Assembly: GCF_932526225.1 (NCBI RefSeq)
Contig: NC_064039.1
Location: 11,860,139-11,924,138, forward strand
Source: Nematostella vectensis
Taxonomy: Eukaryota; Cnidaria; Anthozoa; Actiniaria; Edwardsiidae
Direction of reading: 5' to 3'
DNA: 64,000 nucleotides
The first letter of the stretch is position 1, and each line of letters begins with the position of its first letter. Shown in pieces: positions 41,501 to 51,193 of this stretch. The translations under genes and the position numbers were made by a program. Below the pieces are notes generated by a model. It was not told the origin of the DNA. It was given only the letters and a program-made list of their open reading frames with translations, and searched no databases.

Positions 41501-44500
41501 AGTTAGCTTTTGTAACGATCTAAAAGAGAGCTGATCATTAGTGTCTTGAAACTGGAGCGGGATTCAGATTTATAATCATCCTGAATATCGTTCCAGATTT
41601 TTACACCAAGAAAGCGAATGTTAAATTTGCCATAGTTTGTGCGTATCTTAGGCAGGTAATAAGTCTTCCTACTAGCAAGTCTTGTATTATATTGATGTAT
41701 CCTGTTAATATTTGTGAAAAATGATTTGAAGACAGATGGCAAATGATCTGAATGGAAGTCATACATAAACAGTGCATTGTTAAGATAGATTATGTCATGA
41801 AGTTTGAGGAGACTAAGTTGGTAGAATAATGATTGTAAGATATGTAAGATTGAAGTAAGATTGTTGGGTAAGAAAGAGGCTGATAGCAACTGTTAAATAA
41901 TGCTTTTATTCAATGTTACAGGTGTTGCAAAGGAACATTTGACTCATTTTGAAAGAGGCGATTATATACAGGCACCGAAAAAAGTCATCGATGAAGAGGA
42001 CTTTCAAGCGGTTTCAGGTACAACGAGCGCCCCTCTACAATACAAGTCATAAGTGGTCTTTTCACAATAATTGAGTGGGCTTCTGGTTCATAAGTCAGAG
42101 GGGCCGAATCAAGGCCAGGTCTGCATTATGTAAAGCATTGCATTAGTAGCCAGACAATAAGGACTGTGAATTTTTCTGTACTAAAACAAAATGCAAGACT
42201 TGATAGATTACATGCATTATCTGTTTTGTGTAGGTTTGGCTAAGGAACACTTGACGCATTTTGAGCGAGGTGACCACATTCATGCACCAAAGAAAGCAAT
42301 CGAGGATGAGAACCTTAATTTTACTCCAGGTAAAAGATTAAACCTATTTACGGAAAACGCCCTTCCTCTCGCTCTTGAGCGACTAGACCCCCTGGGTCCG
42401 CCACTTGATTGGTTCTTTTCGTCTATTTATCAGATATCAGAAGAATAGGGTTTTGACCGTAACCGTGTCATACCGAAAACATAAAAACTCCTTCTTAAAC
42501 TAGACCTTCAATATAACCCTGTACCCGAAGGTTGTCAAGACTGCAGTGAAATCACTTAACCAATATTTTCGTTTACGATGCAGGAATAGCGAGAGAACAA
42601 CAAGGTCATTTCGAGCGGGGTGACTATATTCAAGCTCCCAAAAAGGCGATAGATGAAGAAGATCTAAGTTTCTCGCAAGGTAGGAATATTTAAAATTGAC
42701 TTTTAGAATTGATTAAACAAATTCTAAATATTGCTTGGCGCTAGCATCGTCAAACATTAGGGTAAGGTCATTATTTATCCGAGGGGTAGGCGGGGCTGCT
42801 ATGTTGAATTTTTGTCTGGTTCAAAAATTGCGACACTCTCCCAATATAAAGCACAAAAAAAGTGATCCTCCCCTAAAAAGGCGGCCAAAAATTAAGGCCC
42901 TCCCACTTAAAAAGAGAGCTTAATTCATTGTGTGTGTGTGTGGGTGGGGGGGGGGGGGGGGGGGGCACTGGTTAGACATGCCGATAAAGGGGCGGCGGAG
43001 CAGACCTTAAACACCACTAAGCCAGGAGAAAAGTTGATTTCGCGCCCATTTTTTAGGGGTGTAAATAATATTTTATAGGGTGGTCTGGGGGCATGCTCCC
43101 CCGTGAAAATTTTACCATTTTCAAATAAATGAAATGCTAATTATTGTTAAAACATAAATAGAAAACAGCATCATTAGCTCTTTCCCAACTGAAATCTTAT
43201 TTAAATATGTTTTCATGCCACCAATCTGTAAAGTTAGTAGGGGGGAACTTTGACATTAATAGAAATTCGTAAATTAATTGATGGAAGCTAATAAAACCAC
43301 ATAAGGCCACACTTTAGGGGACAATGATTTTCAACGCCAGGCAGAAAGTCATGAAAGTGCAAGCAGAAGGCGCATCACTTTAATTTATTTATTTTGAAAA
43401 AATTGAAATTCCAGACTTTTAGGAGGCTCGGAAATTGATCAGAATACCTGTTCAAAGAATAAGGCCCTCCCCTAAACCCTGTATCAAAAGTCGAGGCCCT
43501 CCCCCAAATCATCGATGCTCAAAGAATTGCAACCCTCCCCCCAAACATGGCAGGCCTCCCTTCCGTAAAATAATGACCCTTCCCTTAGACAAGGGAAATT
43601 CAAAGCATTTTTAGCGTCATAAATAATGTCATTCAAAACGACTTGGCTAACTAGTTACATGAGCATATACTCTCGTGTAATTCTTGTGTGATGTATCTTT
43701 TTCTGCTTCAAACTCGAATCACGGTAAAATTTAATCCATCCAAGAGTTTTCTATATACAAAACAAACCGTTAAGCAAGTCGATTCAAGGGTCTTAATGAT
43801 AAAAAGCAAAGTACAGTTTGTCACTTTTGCCTTTTCCATTTGATTTCAGGCTTAGCTCGAGAGCAACAGCAACAATTTGAACGGGAGGCCTACGTCCAAG
43901 CCCCTAAGAAAACAATCGATGAGGAAGACCTGAATTTCTCTAAAGGTTAAATTATAATTAATTTTTAGTCCACGAAAGAAGATGTACTTCATTTATCAAG
44001 GCCAGGGGCGTAAACAGGGGGTTGACCCAGTCCCCCTCTCCCTCCCCCTTTCTGATCCAATAAAGCTATAACATCTTAGTCGTTACGCCTCAGTTGGAAA
44101 CTAATTTTCTTGAGAAATCACTTTGCTCTTTCGGCAAAATTCCTTAATCGATGTTATCTTTTGGTCTCCAGGCTTGGCTCGAGAACAACAGCAGCACTTT
44201 GAACGCGGGGAATACGAAGCTTCACCGCTGAAGAAAACAATCGACGAGGAGGAACTGAGCTTTCCAACAGGTGAATAACATGTTTTCACTTGGGCTTTCA
44301 TGAAAGATGGTAACAAACAAAAATATATGTATTAAACCCGCATGTACGGTGAAACGAGATATTCTTATAGCTTTAAGTTACAAATAAAGAAGACACCTTA
44401 ATGCTCAGAGACTATAGAGAAGCTTGTTAAATTTTGTATAAAGAATAACATTTATTTTCAAATTGTCAAATTGATGGAAATCATAGACGCATTAGGCTTC

Positions 44501-47088
44501 TATCTTCTCATTATCAGAAATTGTGAAATAACTATTATCACAAAAGGCAGTTAGCTCAGTCACAGATCCAGAAGATAAAAATACAATCTCCCCTGAAAGG
44601 CACTTTCGGACGCATTTTACTCGCTTGGTATTTGCGGGCAGGTCACCTTTCTCACGGGACTCGGCTGTTGGCCAAGGTTTGTTCGCATTCTCATTCTTTT
44701 TTTTTTTTGGGGGGGGGGGGTGGGGAGCTGTCAGATAGTTCTGGATTTGCGTCTGGTGCTAATAAAACAACGCAGACTAAATTACATAAAATGTTCAAAA
44801 CTAGGTTATGTTGAAACATCTGAGAAATATCTATCAGTCACAGTAACTGTTCTTGCATAGAATTACTCCAGGAAGTGTGCATGCGATAGGGCGGAGACAG
44901 CTCATCAATCTTCGCTTGGTTGGACTTCATGTAGTAATAACTAGTCACATCATATTAAAACCAATAAAGTGAACAACACAACTGTTACAATTGTCATTTT
45001 GAAACCAACTCAGTCGCTAAAGTAACCGTCACCCTTTGCATGACTAATATTGGTGGACTAACCCGGGTTTGGGCACGTCTGGTTACACACGAGGGGCAGG
45101 TTAAGCACTTGAATCAGGCACAAATTATGGCGAGCGTCACCAATTCTGAGACTAATATTTGCGGAGTAACACAGCCTGGGCTATATTTGCCTAAAATTAA
45201 CAGGTAGCACAACAAATCAGTCACATCAAGAACAACTTATATCATTATGTTGATCGTCATCCTTTGAGTGACAACATGTGGTGGAGTAACACGGTTAGTG
45301 CTAGGTCTGGCTAAACTTTGCAGGGTTATTTCTAGTGCACATTTCACCTAATCAAAAATGACCGACTTTTCTCTAAAACTCCTTTTATCCATCGGAGAAG
45401 TGGATAACATTAAAATCATCATAATATTCTAATACTACCGATGGTTACGGCAGTGATAATTCGTCATCAGATGTGTTCGAAGAGATGCTGGACAGGGTAA
45501 GCAAGACCGGGAGGTAATATAAAAATAATATTTTATCATTCCCTAAGGTAATTGGTGTCTAAAGCCCAAACATAAGTAATAATTCATCTCTGTAAGCAAA
45601 CCTACTCAGAACTTTTAAACTAAAATTGATAACCTCAAAAACGTAAGCACCCTAAACTTAGGCTAAGTTCAAACATCGTATTATCCATGAGCCGTATTCA
45701 ATTCAAATGCATGCAAATGAAGATGAAATAATCTTCTTGATTCATTTGCATACACTTGAATTGAATACGGCTCATAACAGGATAACACGATAACACGACG
45801 TATGAATTGAGCCTTAGAGAAGCTAATTAAACAGTTGTATAAATAAACTAAAAGGATATATAATTTTGCTTTGTTCTAAAACATAAGTTTATTAAAACTT
45901 TTTAAAGAAATGTGACTTATGTGTCGTAGAGTAATATTAGACACTTATCGTAATGATTATGTTTATTATTTTGTTATTTAATTTACTAAGGTAAAGCGCG
46001 GGAACAAGTGGCGCATTTTAACCGTGGGGGGGATACACATACTCCAAGAAAGACAATAGAGGAGGAAGAGCTTAATGTTACCCCAGGCCTTACGCATGTA
46101 ACGCGGGCACAATTTGAGCGAGGAAGCCTGGAACGAAAGCCCAAAAAGCTGATTGAGGAGGAAGAGCTCCCTACGTTCCGGGGGCTGGCGATGGAGCAGA
46201 AGCGCAGGTTTGACGGTAAGTGATTTGACCACTGCTGAGACTTTGGAAGGTAAGAGTTTGCTCTACCACCGTCTCGCAACTGTTCACTCGATATAAGATA
46301 AAGCCTTAAGCTTGCCATCCTGGTTAAAAGATCTTGAAATGCGGTAATTGTGGTAATTTAGTCAAACAGGATAAAGTAAGACCAGTGTATACCTACAAAG
46401 TTTCGCTCTTTCCCCCAAAAACCTCTAATCTAGGAAGAAGTTGATTTTTAGTAAGATTGAATTATCAAATATAGTCCAGCTTTGTTATGGGGTGTTCTTG
46501 GGATAACGAATAGTAATTGAATCACACACCGTGTGGTTTAACAAATAGATAGCGTCTGTGTGTGTGCGTTTGTCCTCTAATAGATGCACAGATGACGTCA
46601 CAGCGTGTCATGAACAAAAAAGTACACAACAAAACGTTGTTACGTTGTTTTAGTATAAATTCGCCCACCTTATCCTTTCTTTTCTCTCTGCATATTGTCC
46701 CTGTATCTGCCCTCCCTGCATTTTCCATTAGCATTATGGATCGGTAAAAACATAATAATCTTTCTCCTCAGCTGGTCAAGTAAGCGCACCAACACGTCGT
46801 CTAGTAGATGAAGAGGAGCTCTCCCAGATTCGAGGGGTGACGCGCATGCAGTCCAGCCGGATCGAGAGGGGGGAACTACAACATGCCCCAAGCAGGATAA
46901 TCGACGACGAGGAAATCGTGGTCGCACCAGGTGCCGCGCAGCGACAGAAATGGCTGATTGAGCAGGGAGCGTACACGAGGGAAGTACCCAAGTACATCGA
47001 CCAGGAGGACTTTTCAAGCTCAAAGACAGCAAGAGGGGAGGACCCCTTAGCACCACCTGAAGTTCATGCGCCAGTGCATTCAGGGTGA
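29104..47088 (+). CDS. Acidic 23-repeat protein of unknown family, at least 15 exons, ~851 aa
   Basis: Exons: 29104-29222, 35197-35428, 35958-36053, 36389-36719, 37853-38044, 39156-39376, 39881-40053, 40444-40610, 41922-42017, 42234-42329, 42584-42679, 43850-43945, 44172-44270, 45991-46215, 46772-47088 (read-through to TGA) or 46772-47084 spliced to 49514. Every junction keeps phase. I count about 23 copies of a degenerate motif, roughly G-[LVIT]-A-x3-[KR]-x2-F-E-x-G-[DE]-x-[IY]-x, followed by [KR]-x2-[IL]-[DE]-[DE]-E-[DE]-L-x2-[TS] (for example GLAKEHLTHFERGDHIHAP). The best copies are at residues about 511-671. It has no signal peptide, membrane segment or enzyme motif, so it is probably cytosolic. 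Short K-x-x-F-E-x-G pieces recall actin-associated proteins such as EPLIN/LIMA1, but I see no LIM domain; that link is weak inference. The ATG was chosen for its good context (AGCATGG). Confidence 0.82.
29223..35196. other. Intron 1 of the repeat-protein gene (6 kb)
   Basis: AT-rich intron without a convincing internal exon. It contains the 45-bp minisatellite at 33492-33655 and a transposon-end-like GGGCCGTAGCTAGCCAGGG at 31083. Small open frames at 32872-33174 and 34145-34489 have AT-driven composition and no splice context. Confidence 0.5.
33492..33655. repeat. 45-bp minisatellite, about 3.6 copies
   Basis: The unit GCATCGATCGGTAAAGGATC, then TGGGGTAAACGTTTTTGCTGCTGAA, starts at 33492, 33537, 33582 and 33627. 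Copies are almost identical (one T to C change in the third). The period is a multiple of three, so open frames cross it on both strands. Confidence 0.95.
35507..35538. repeat. Poly-C tract
   Basis: About 30 consecutive C inside the intron following exon 2 of the repeat-protein gene, immediately before the element at 35542. Runs like this are prone to sequencing-length error. Confidence 0.9.
35542..35691. mobile_element. Small inverted-repeat element
   Basis: GGCGTAGCCAGG at the left faces CCTGGCTACACCGC at the right. GGGGCCCGGGCCCCC inside is mirrored by GGGCCCCCTCC. It is non-coding and about 150 bases long. Confidence 0.6.
36309..36428 (+). repeat. Diverged 60-bp tandem duplication across an exon start
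   Basis: The start of exon 4 of the repeat-protein gene (GGTGGTGTTGCAGCTGTGGTTAG at 36389) is preceded exactly 60 bases earlier (36329) by an identical block. The flanking bases TAAACTCT...ATGCCTTGGTTATG and TAAACTCTGTCTTTACCTTGATCAG also align. Only the second copy has CAG directly before the exon, so the first copy probably lost or never had a working acceptor. Confidence 0.85.
36730..37110. repeat. Tetranucleotide microsatellite (GTCT/GTCC)n
   Basis: Nearly 400 bases of imperfect GTCT, GTCC and GCCC units starting about 10 bases after the donor of exon 4 (GTAAGT at 36720). Long serine/cysteine/leucine-rich open frames in several phases are artefacts of this repeat. Confidence 0.92.
39568..39696. 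mobile_element. Small palindromic element
   Basis: GTGCCGTAGCAGGCCT on the left faces CCTGCTACGGCCTTG on the right, with GGAGGGGCAC and GTGCCCCC also mirrored inside. It lies in the intron between exons 6 and 7 of the repeat-protein gene. Confidence 0.65.
41143..41890 (-). mobile_element. 5'-truncated LINE fragment in intron 8 of the repeat-protein gene
   Basis: On the minus strand, codons from 41889 to 41503 encode the extreme C-terminus of a LINE protein (QYNTRLASRKTYYLP, NYGKFNIRFLG, IWNDI). This matches the end of the LINE at 2317-3717. Its 3' UTR shares the GATTAGCT and GGCTGGTGCCC-type blocks and ends in (TTG)n, seen as AACAACAAC on the plus strand at 41143-41180. Nothing of the catalytic domain remains. 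The 5' break lies about 30 bases from the acceptor of the next host exon (41922). Confidence 0.85.
42757..43590. mobile_element. Inverted-repeat element, ~0.83 kb, in intron of the repeat-protein gene
   Basis: GGTAAGGTCATTATTTATCC at the left end faces AAATAATGACCCTTCCCTTA at the right end. The similarity continues inward (GGCGGGGCTGCTATGTTGAA against AACATGGCAGGCC; CAAAAATTGCGACACTCTCC against AAGAATTGCAACCCTCC). A G run sits at about 42946-42966. No coding capacity. Confidence 0.7.
45658..45816. mobile_element. Palindromic MITE with strong central hairpin
   Basis: ATGAGCCGTATTCAATTCAA at about 45687 is mirrored by TTGAATTGAATACGGCTCAT ending at about 45776, with ATGCAAATGAA and TTCATTTGCAT inside. 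An outer, weaker repeat (GGCTAAGTTCAAACATCGTA against TACGTCGTGTT... GCCTTA) extends it to about 160 bases. It lies between exons 13 and 14 of the repeat-protein gene. Confidence 0.8.
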
Positions 47089-47090
47089 GG

Positions 47091-48309
47091 TGTACAGGAC
47101 CCGAAATGATCCCAGGACCCGAAATGATCCCAGGACCCGAAACGATCCCAGGACCCGAAATGATCCCCAAAAGTACCCCAACTGATCCCGGGACCCGAAA
47201 CGATACCGAGGAGTCCCCGAAATCAACCCCACGGAAATGCGGTAATGGACAAAGGGAAAGCAGAAGAAGCACTTCCAATTCTTAAAGCATAATTTAGGGT
47301 TGACAGCCAATCTATTTCTAAATAACATGACTTAAAAAACTTAAATTCCAATACAATACTTCTATTTATTACATTGCCCCGGCGGTAAACCCATAAACAG
47401 AGTCCAAAACAAATACACAACTTTTAATTGCTACTGAAAGGAGTACAACATAAACATAGCACAGCCAAAGCACAGCCTTGCTCAGAACAACCAAACTTTT
47501 GACCTTCGAAACATTTGCAGTTCCAACACATGACTCTGACACTATAAATCTCGTTTCCGGTAAACATCACCCTAAAAATCTATATTCATTTGACAACCAA
47601 ACGTGTTTTTCACCACGAAATCCATGTTCACACGAGCGAATATTTACCGACAGCCGGTTTGGCCGAGAAGATGGAATTACAAAAGCACACTGAGTAATGC
47701 ACTCGAACAACCCTTTTACTACCGTTGCAAAATATTAAGAGATGTGGCTTTTGTTGAAAGCAATATGTGAGTTTTGAATTTCCTTATGTAGTAGTGCGTA
47801 CACCACTGCATGATTTCTCTTTATCTCTCTTTATGATAGGTCTTTCATTCACCGAACACAAACAAACATTTTCCTACGGGAAAGCAGAGGCATGTCTAAT
47901 CTTTGGAGACATTCGTTTATGGCTTGTTATGTATGAATTATTTATTCACGCCTGGTTCTTCAAATTACCATCACGGGAATTTTTATTTGACCCCAATTGT
48001 TGACTCAACCAAGCTGTCGAAAGCTGTATTTCCCGCGCAGTCGTATATAAAAATCTTAATACTATGGTTTTAGTTAATTCAAATTTCTGGATAGTGACAA
48101 AAATGACGCTTAAATGTTTCATATGTTTTTAAAACTGAAAGCCAATCCTTCCACATTCCTTTTGTTTGTCCATTACTGCAATTCCTTGGGGTTCATTTCG
48201 GGGACTCTTGGGGATCGTTTCGGGTCCCGAGATCAGTTGGGGGACTCTTGGGGATCGTTTCGGGTCCTGGGATCGTTTCGGGTCCTGGGATCATTTCGGG
48301 TCCTGTACA
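47091..48309. mobile_element. Foldback element with ~160-bp arms made of tandem units
   Basis: The left arm starts TGTACAGGACCCGAAATGAT and repeats CCCAGGACCCGAAATGAT about four times before GATCCCGGGACCCGAAACGA and AACCCCACGGAAATGCGGTA. The right arm (48166-48309) is the inverted complement of all of this: CAATTCCTTGGGGTTCATTT, then GGGATCGTTTCGGGTCCTGG repeats, ending GGTCCTGTACA. The roughly 0.9 kb middle has no recognisable transposase. The element begins six bases after the possible splice donor at 47085. Confidence 0.88.
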
Positions 48310-48446
48310 GAGGGACCAATCTCGAATGCTTGGATACAGTCTACTAGATTATGGACATATCTCGATTCGGTTTTAAGGCGCGCACGCAACAATCCGGGAA
48401 CATCACACTTTTAGGCGGGAAAATCATTAGGCGGGAAAACCAGTTA

Positions 48447-48649
48447 TGCCTAGTGCACACTAGCGACATAACAACATAACGACATGGGCGCGCGCACTCT
48501 TATCTTCGACATAACGACATGGACATGACGACATAAGAGAAAAAAACATGTTTTTTCTTTTGTCATTATGTCCATGTCGTTATGTCGGGCTGATTATAGT
48601 ACGCGCGCCCATGTCGTTTCGTTGTTATGTTGCTAGTGTGCACTAGGCA
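48447..48649. mobile_element. Near-perfect palindromic MITE, ~200 bp
   Basis: TGCCTAGTGCACACTAGCGA at the left is mirrored by GCTAGTGTGCACTAGGCA at the right. The arms are rich in the ACATAACGACATGG unit and its complement, and CGACATGGGCGCGCG mirrors CGCGCGCCCATGTCG. It lies in the intron leading to the possible last exon at 49514. Confidence 0.85.
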
Positions 48650-49513
48650 CTATGCGCGCAATCTTAAGGTTAGACGATTTGCATGCACAATCGTATTTGC
48701 GGTCGTTAGCTAATTAAAGAGTTTAAGGGAAATTTAAAGTCATACTCTTTCAAAAACAAACGACACAAATAAGTAGGAAACAGACCTTGTATGCAATAGA
48801 TGTTACCATTGGTGCTAACATGACTTTTGCTGTCGTTAAGTTAAATGAGACGACATAAAGAAGAGAGCTAATAACTGCTATCGTAATCGCTTACTCTTGC
48901 TAACAAGCACAGTGTTTTGAATAGAAAATATGTTAATTATATCTAGATATGCGTTTCTCGAGCTGAGGCAATGAACTCTTTATCTTTAGAAGAAATTTGA
49001 ACCATGGTCATCGTTCCACTTTCCAGCTGAAAACTGTGGTTACGCATTCTGTGAGGTTCCCATGATAATAAACATTATGACTTCATACGTGCGGTATGTT
49101 GATAGGTCGTTCTTATACAAATCCTACGAGCACTTAGTTTTCGCTTGTTCGATCACTCTCTCACAACGCATGGGGATGCGCTCAAGTGCTCTTGCTAGTG
49201 TTGTGATTGCGTTTGCTTATGTTCTAATGACTTCTCATCATGACTTAGCATGTCAACCTCACCCTAGAACACCAAGTAACTTTCTATTCCATGTACCATA
49301 CAAATCTTTGTCGAACAGTGTCTGCCACAGTCGTGATGAGCTCCGTCTTAGTAATAAATTTAAAAAAAACAATCTGATAACTTAAAAAAAGTTCATATAA
49401 CTTATATGCTTTTTAAAGGCTAATCGTGCACCTTAGCTCTAACAGTTCCCAAATTATGGGAGCCGCCGTTTCTGAAATTACTTACACATTGTATGTTTTT
49501 CCTGGGTTTGCAG

Positions 49514-49637
49514 AAGAGCACACAGCGAGTCCGCACCCGCGCAGTATGTTAATGGAGACACAAACAACAACCCTCCGAAAAAGACTGCTAAAGCCACCAT
49601 GTCAATCAAAATAGCCAGTAGAAAAACATCACACTAG
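49514..49637 (+). CDS. Probable alternative or true last exon of the repeat-protein gene
   Basis: CCTGGGTTTGCAG ends at 49513 and is a good acceptor. Joined to a donor at 47085 (GTGAGG) the phase is right: GG from the upstream exon plus A gives Gly, and the frame then stays open for 40 codons to TAG at 49635-49637. The peptide is polar and basic at the end (it includes PAQYVNGDTNNNPPKKTAK and ends ASRKTSH). If used, the protein is about 891 aa and the TGA at 47086-47088 lies inside the intron. Codon content looks coding, but no transcript evidence is available. Confidence 0.6.
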
Positions 49638-51193
49638 AAGGAAGGAGAGACAAGTCCGCGCGGGGGCCTGGAACCAGTCATGGAGTGGTCATGTCCTACC
49701 AATGAAAGATGTCGCACCGTCTGGTTTAGTTTATGCACGTTAGCCCCGGGCTCGCCAAAATAACCGTAATTGTTTGCCCAGCTTTGCTGACATTCCGATG
49801 AATTGCCTTATACTCCTTAAAATTTGTATACTAAATATCTGAAAATAGGATGTCGGGACCCTATCGGCCTACCCCTAGATCTTCCCATGTCTTTTGTTTG
49901 AGGTCAACTGAGCGCAACCGTACCAGCAATGGCTGACGTTGGCACTGTTTGCCCGGGGCTTTAGAATAGATGTATGTAGATTCTATTCGTGGACTGGGAT
50001 ATTCGCAGTTACACATAAACCAGTGGAATTCCATTTGGCTTTACGCTAAGCTCGCACGTTCAGAGTCCTATGAGAGCTCGACTTGGAACAAGTCTGCGGT
50101 TAACGTTGAGCTCTCTTTTATAATAGTGAACAAATCCCCTCTCTTGAACACGGCACAAATGTAAAAACAACAATTAGAATAGGGAGGAATCATTAATGAC
50201 TTTACGCCATAGTTATGTTTTATGACAAAAGGAAAAGTATCAGAATCAAATGTTTTTTTTTTGGTCTTTTCTGTATGAAAGTCAAATCAAGAGGAACTTT
50301 TTTTGTTAAAAATGACGCGCACAGACTATTTGTTACTTGACTTCTGAAGGTTTTCAAGACAGGCATTACATATATAAGACAGAACAACTACCTGTTTCCA
50401 TTGCAACTCTAGGGTGTAGATGGTGTAGCTCCGTGTCTGAGTCCATTTTAATGTGGCACATATGCAGACGCCTATAAATTACAACTATAGTCATTTTTTA
50501 TGACTTGTGATTTTTCCACTGATATGGCTGTAGCCTAGAGTTCTCAATACGCGATCCCATACTTGAGGTCCCATTGGTTTAAAGCTCAAGTTGAAGCAAT
50601 GGAATATCTGCTATTTTTCACGTCGTGAAATAAAAATTCGCTTGATAGCAAATAAAGGATAAGAATATAATGCTTATTTGTAGATTTTTGTTTAAGGGGA
50701 GGGAAGTGTTCAAAGAAAAGAAAAAATTTCATTCACAGAATATGCATTCAAGGATGTAACTTTAAACAAAAGAAATATAACAATTTTCTCTTTCTGTTTA
50801 CCAACTGGAAAGTATGGGGTATCAGAAAGCAATATTTGTTACTACGCTTGCTAGGGGAAAAAACGCGTCGTGTGAATTATTTATAACCATCTGATTATAT
50901 GATAGGCTCAAATGTTAACTGATAGCACCCATGAGCACCTCGGTCATAGAACCACGACCACCTTGAGATAAGGTGCGTTTCCGTTAGAGGGTAACAAAAG
51001 ACAACAGTTTCATGATATGTTTTGTTCCTTACTAACCAACGCGCATCCCGAGACTTAAAATCCGGAGAAAAAAATAAAGCTTTTCCAATGCATTTGGAGC
51101 GATGTTGACGAAATCATAAAGCTAAAATTACACTAAGATTACAATACACTAAGATTCTAATCCATCAGTGTTTTCTCATACCGGTTGATTTAA
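49638..51193. other. Convergent spacer between repeat-protein and SLC49A4-like genes
   Basis: The 3' UTRs of both genes must lie here. I see no further exon or inverted-repeat element, only AT-rich sequence with a few short T and A runs. Confidence 0.45.

Noticed and set aside
47089-51193. A LIM domain expected if the repeat protein were a true EPLIN relative
   Set aside because: I looked for C-x2-C/H-x2-C pairs on the plus strand downstream and found none, so the EPLIN link remains only a motif resemblance.
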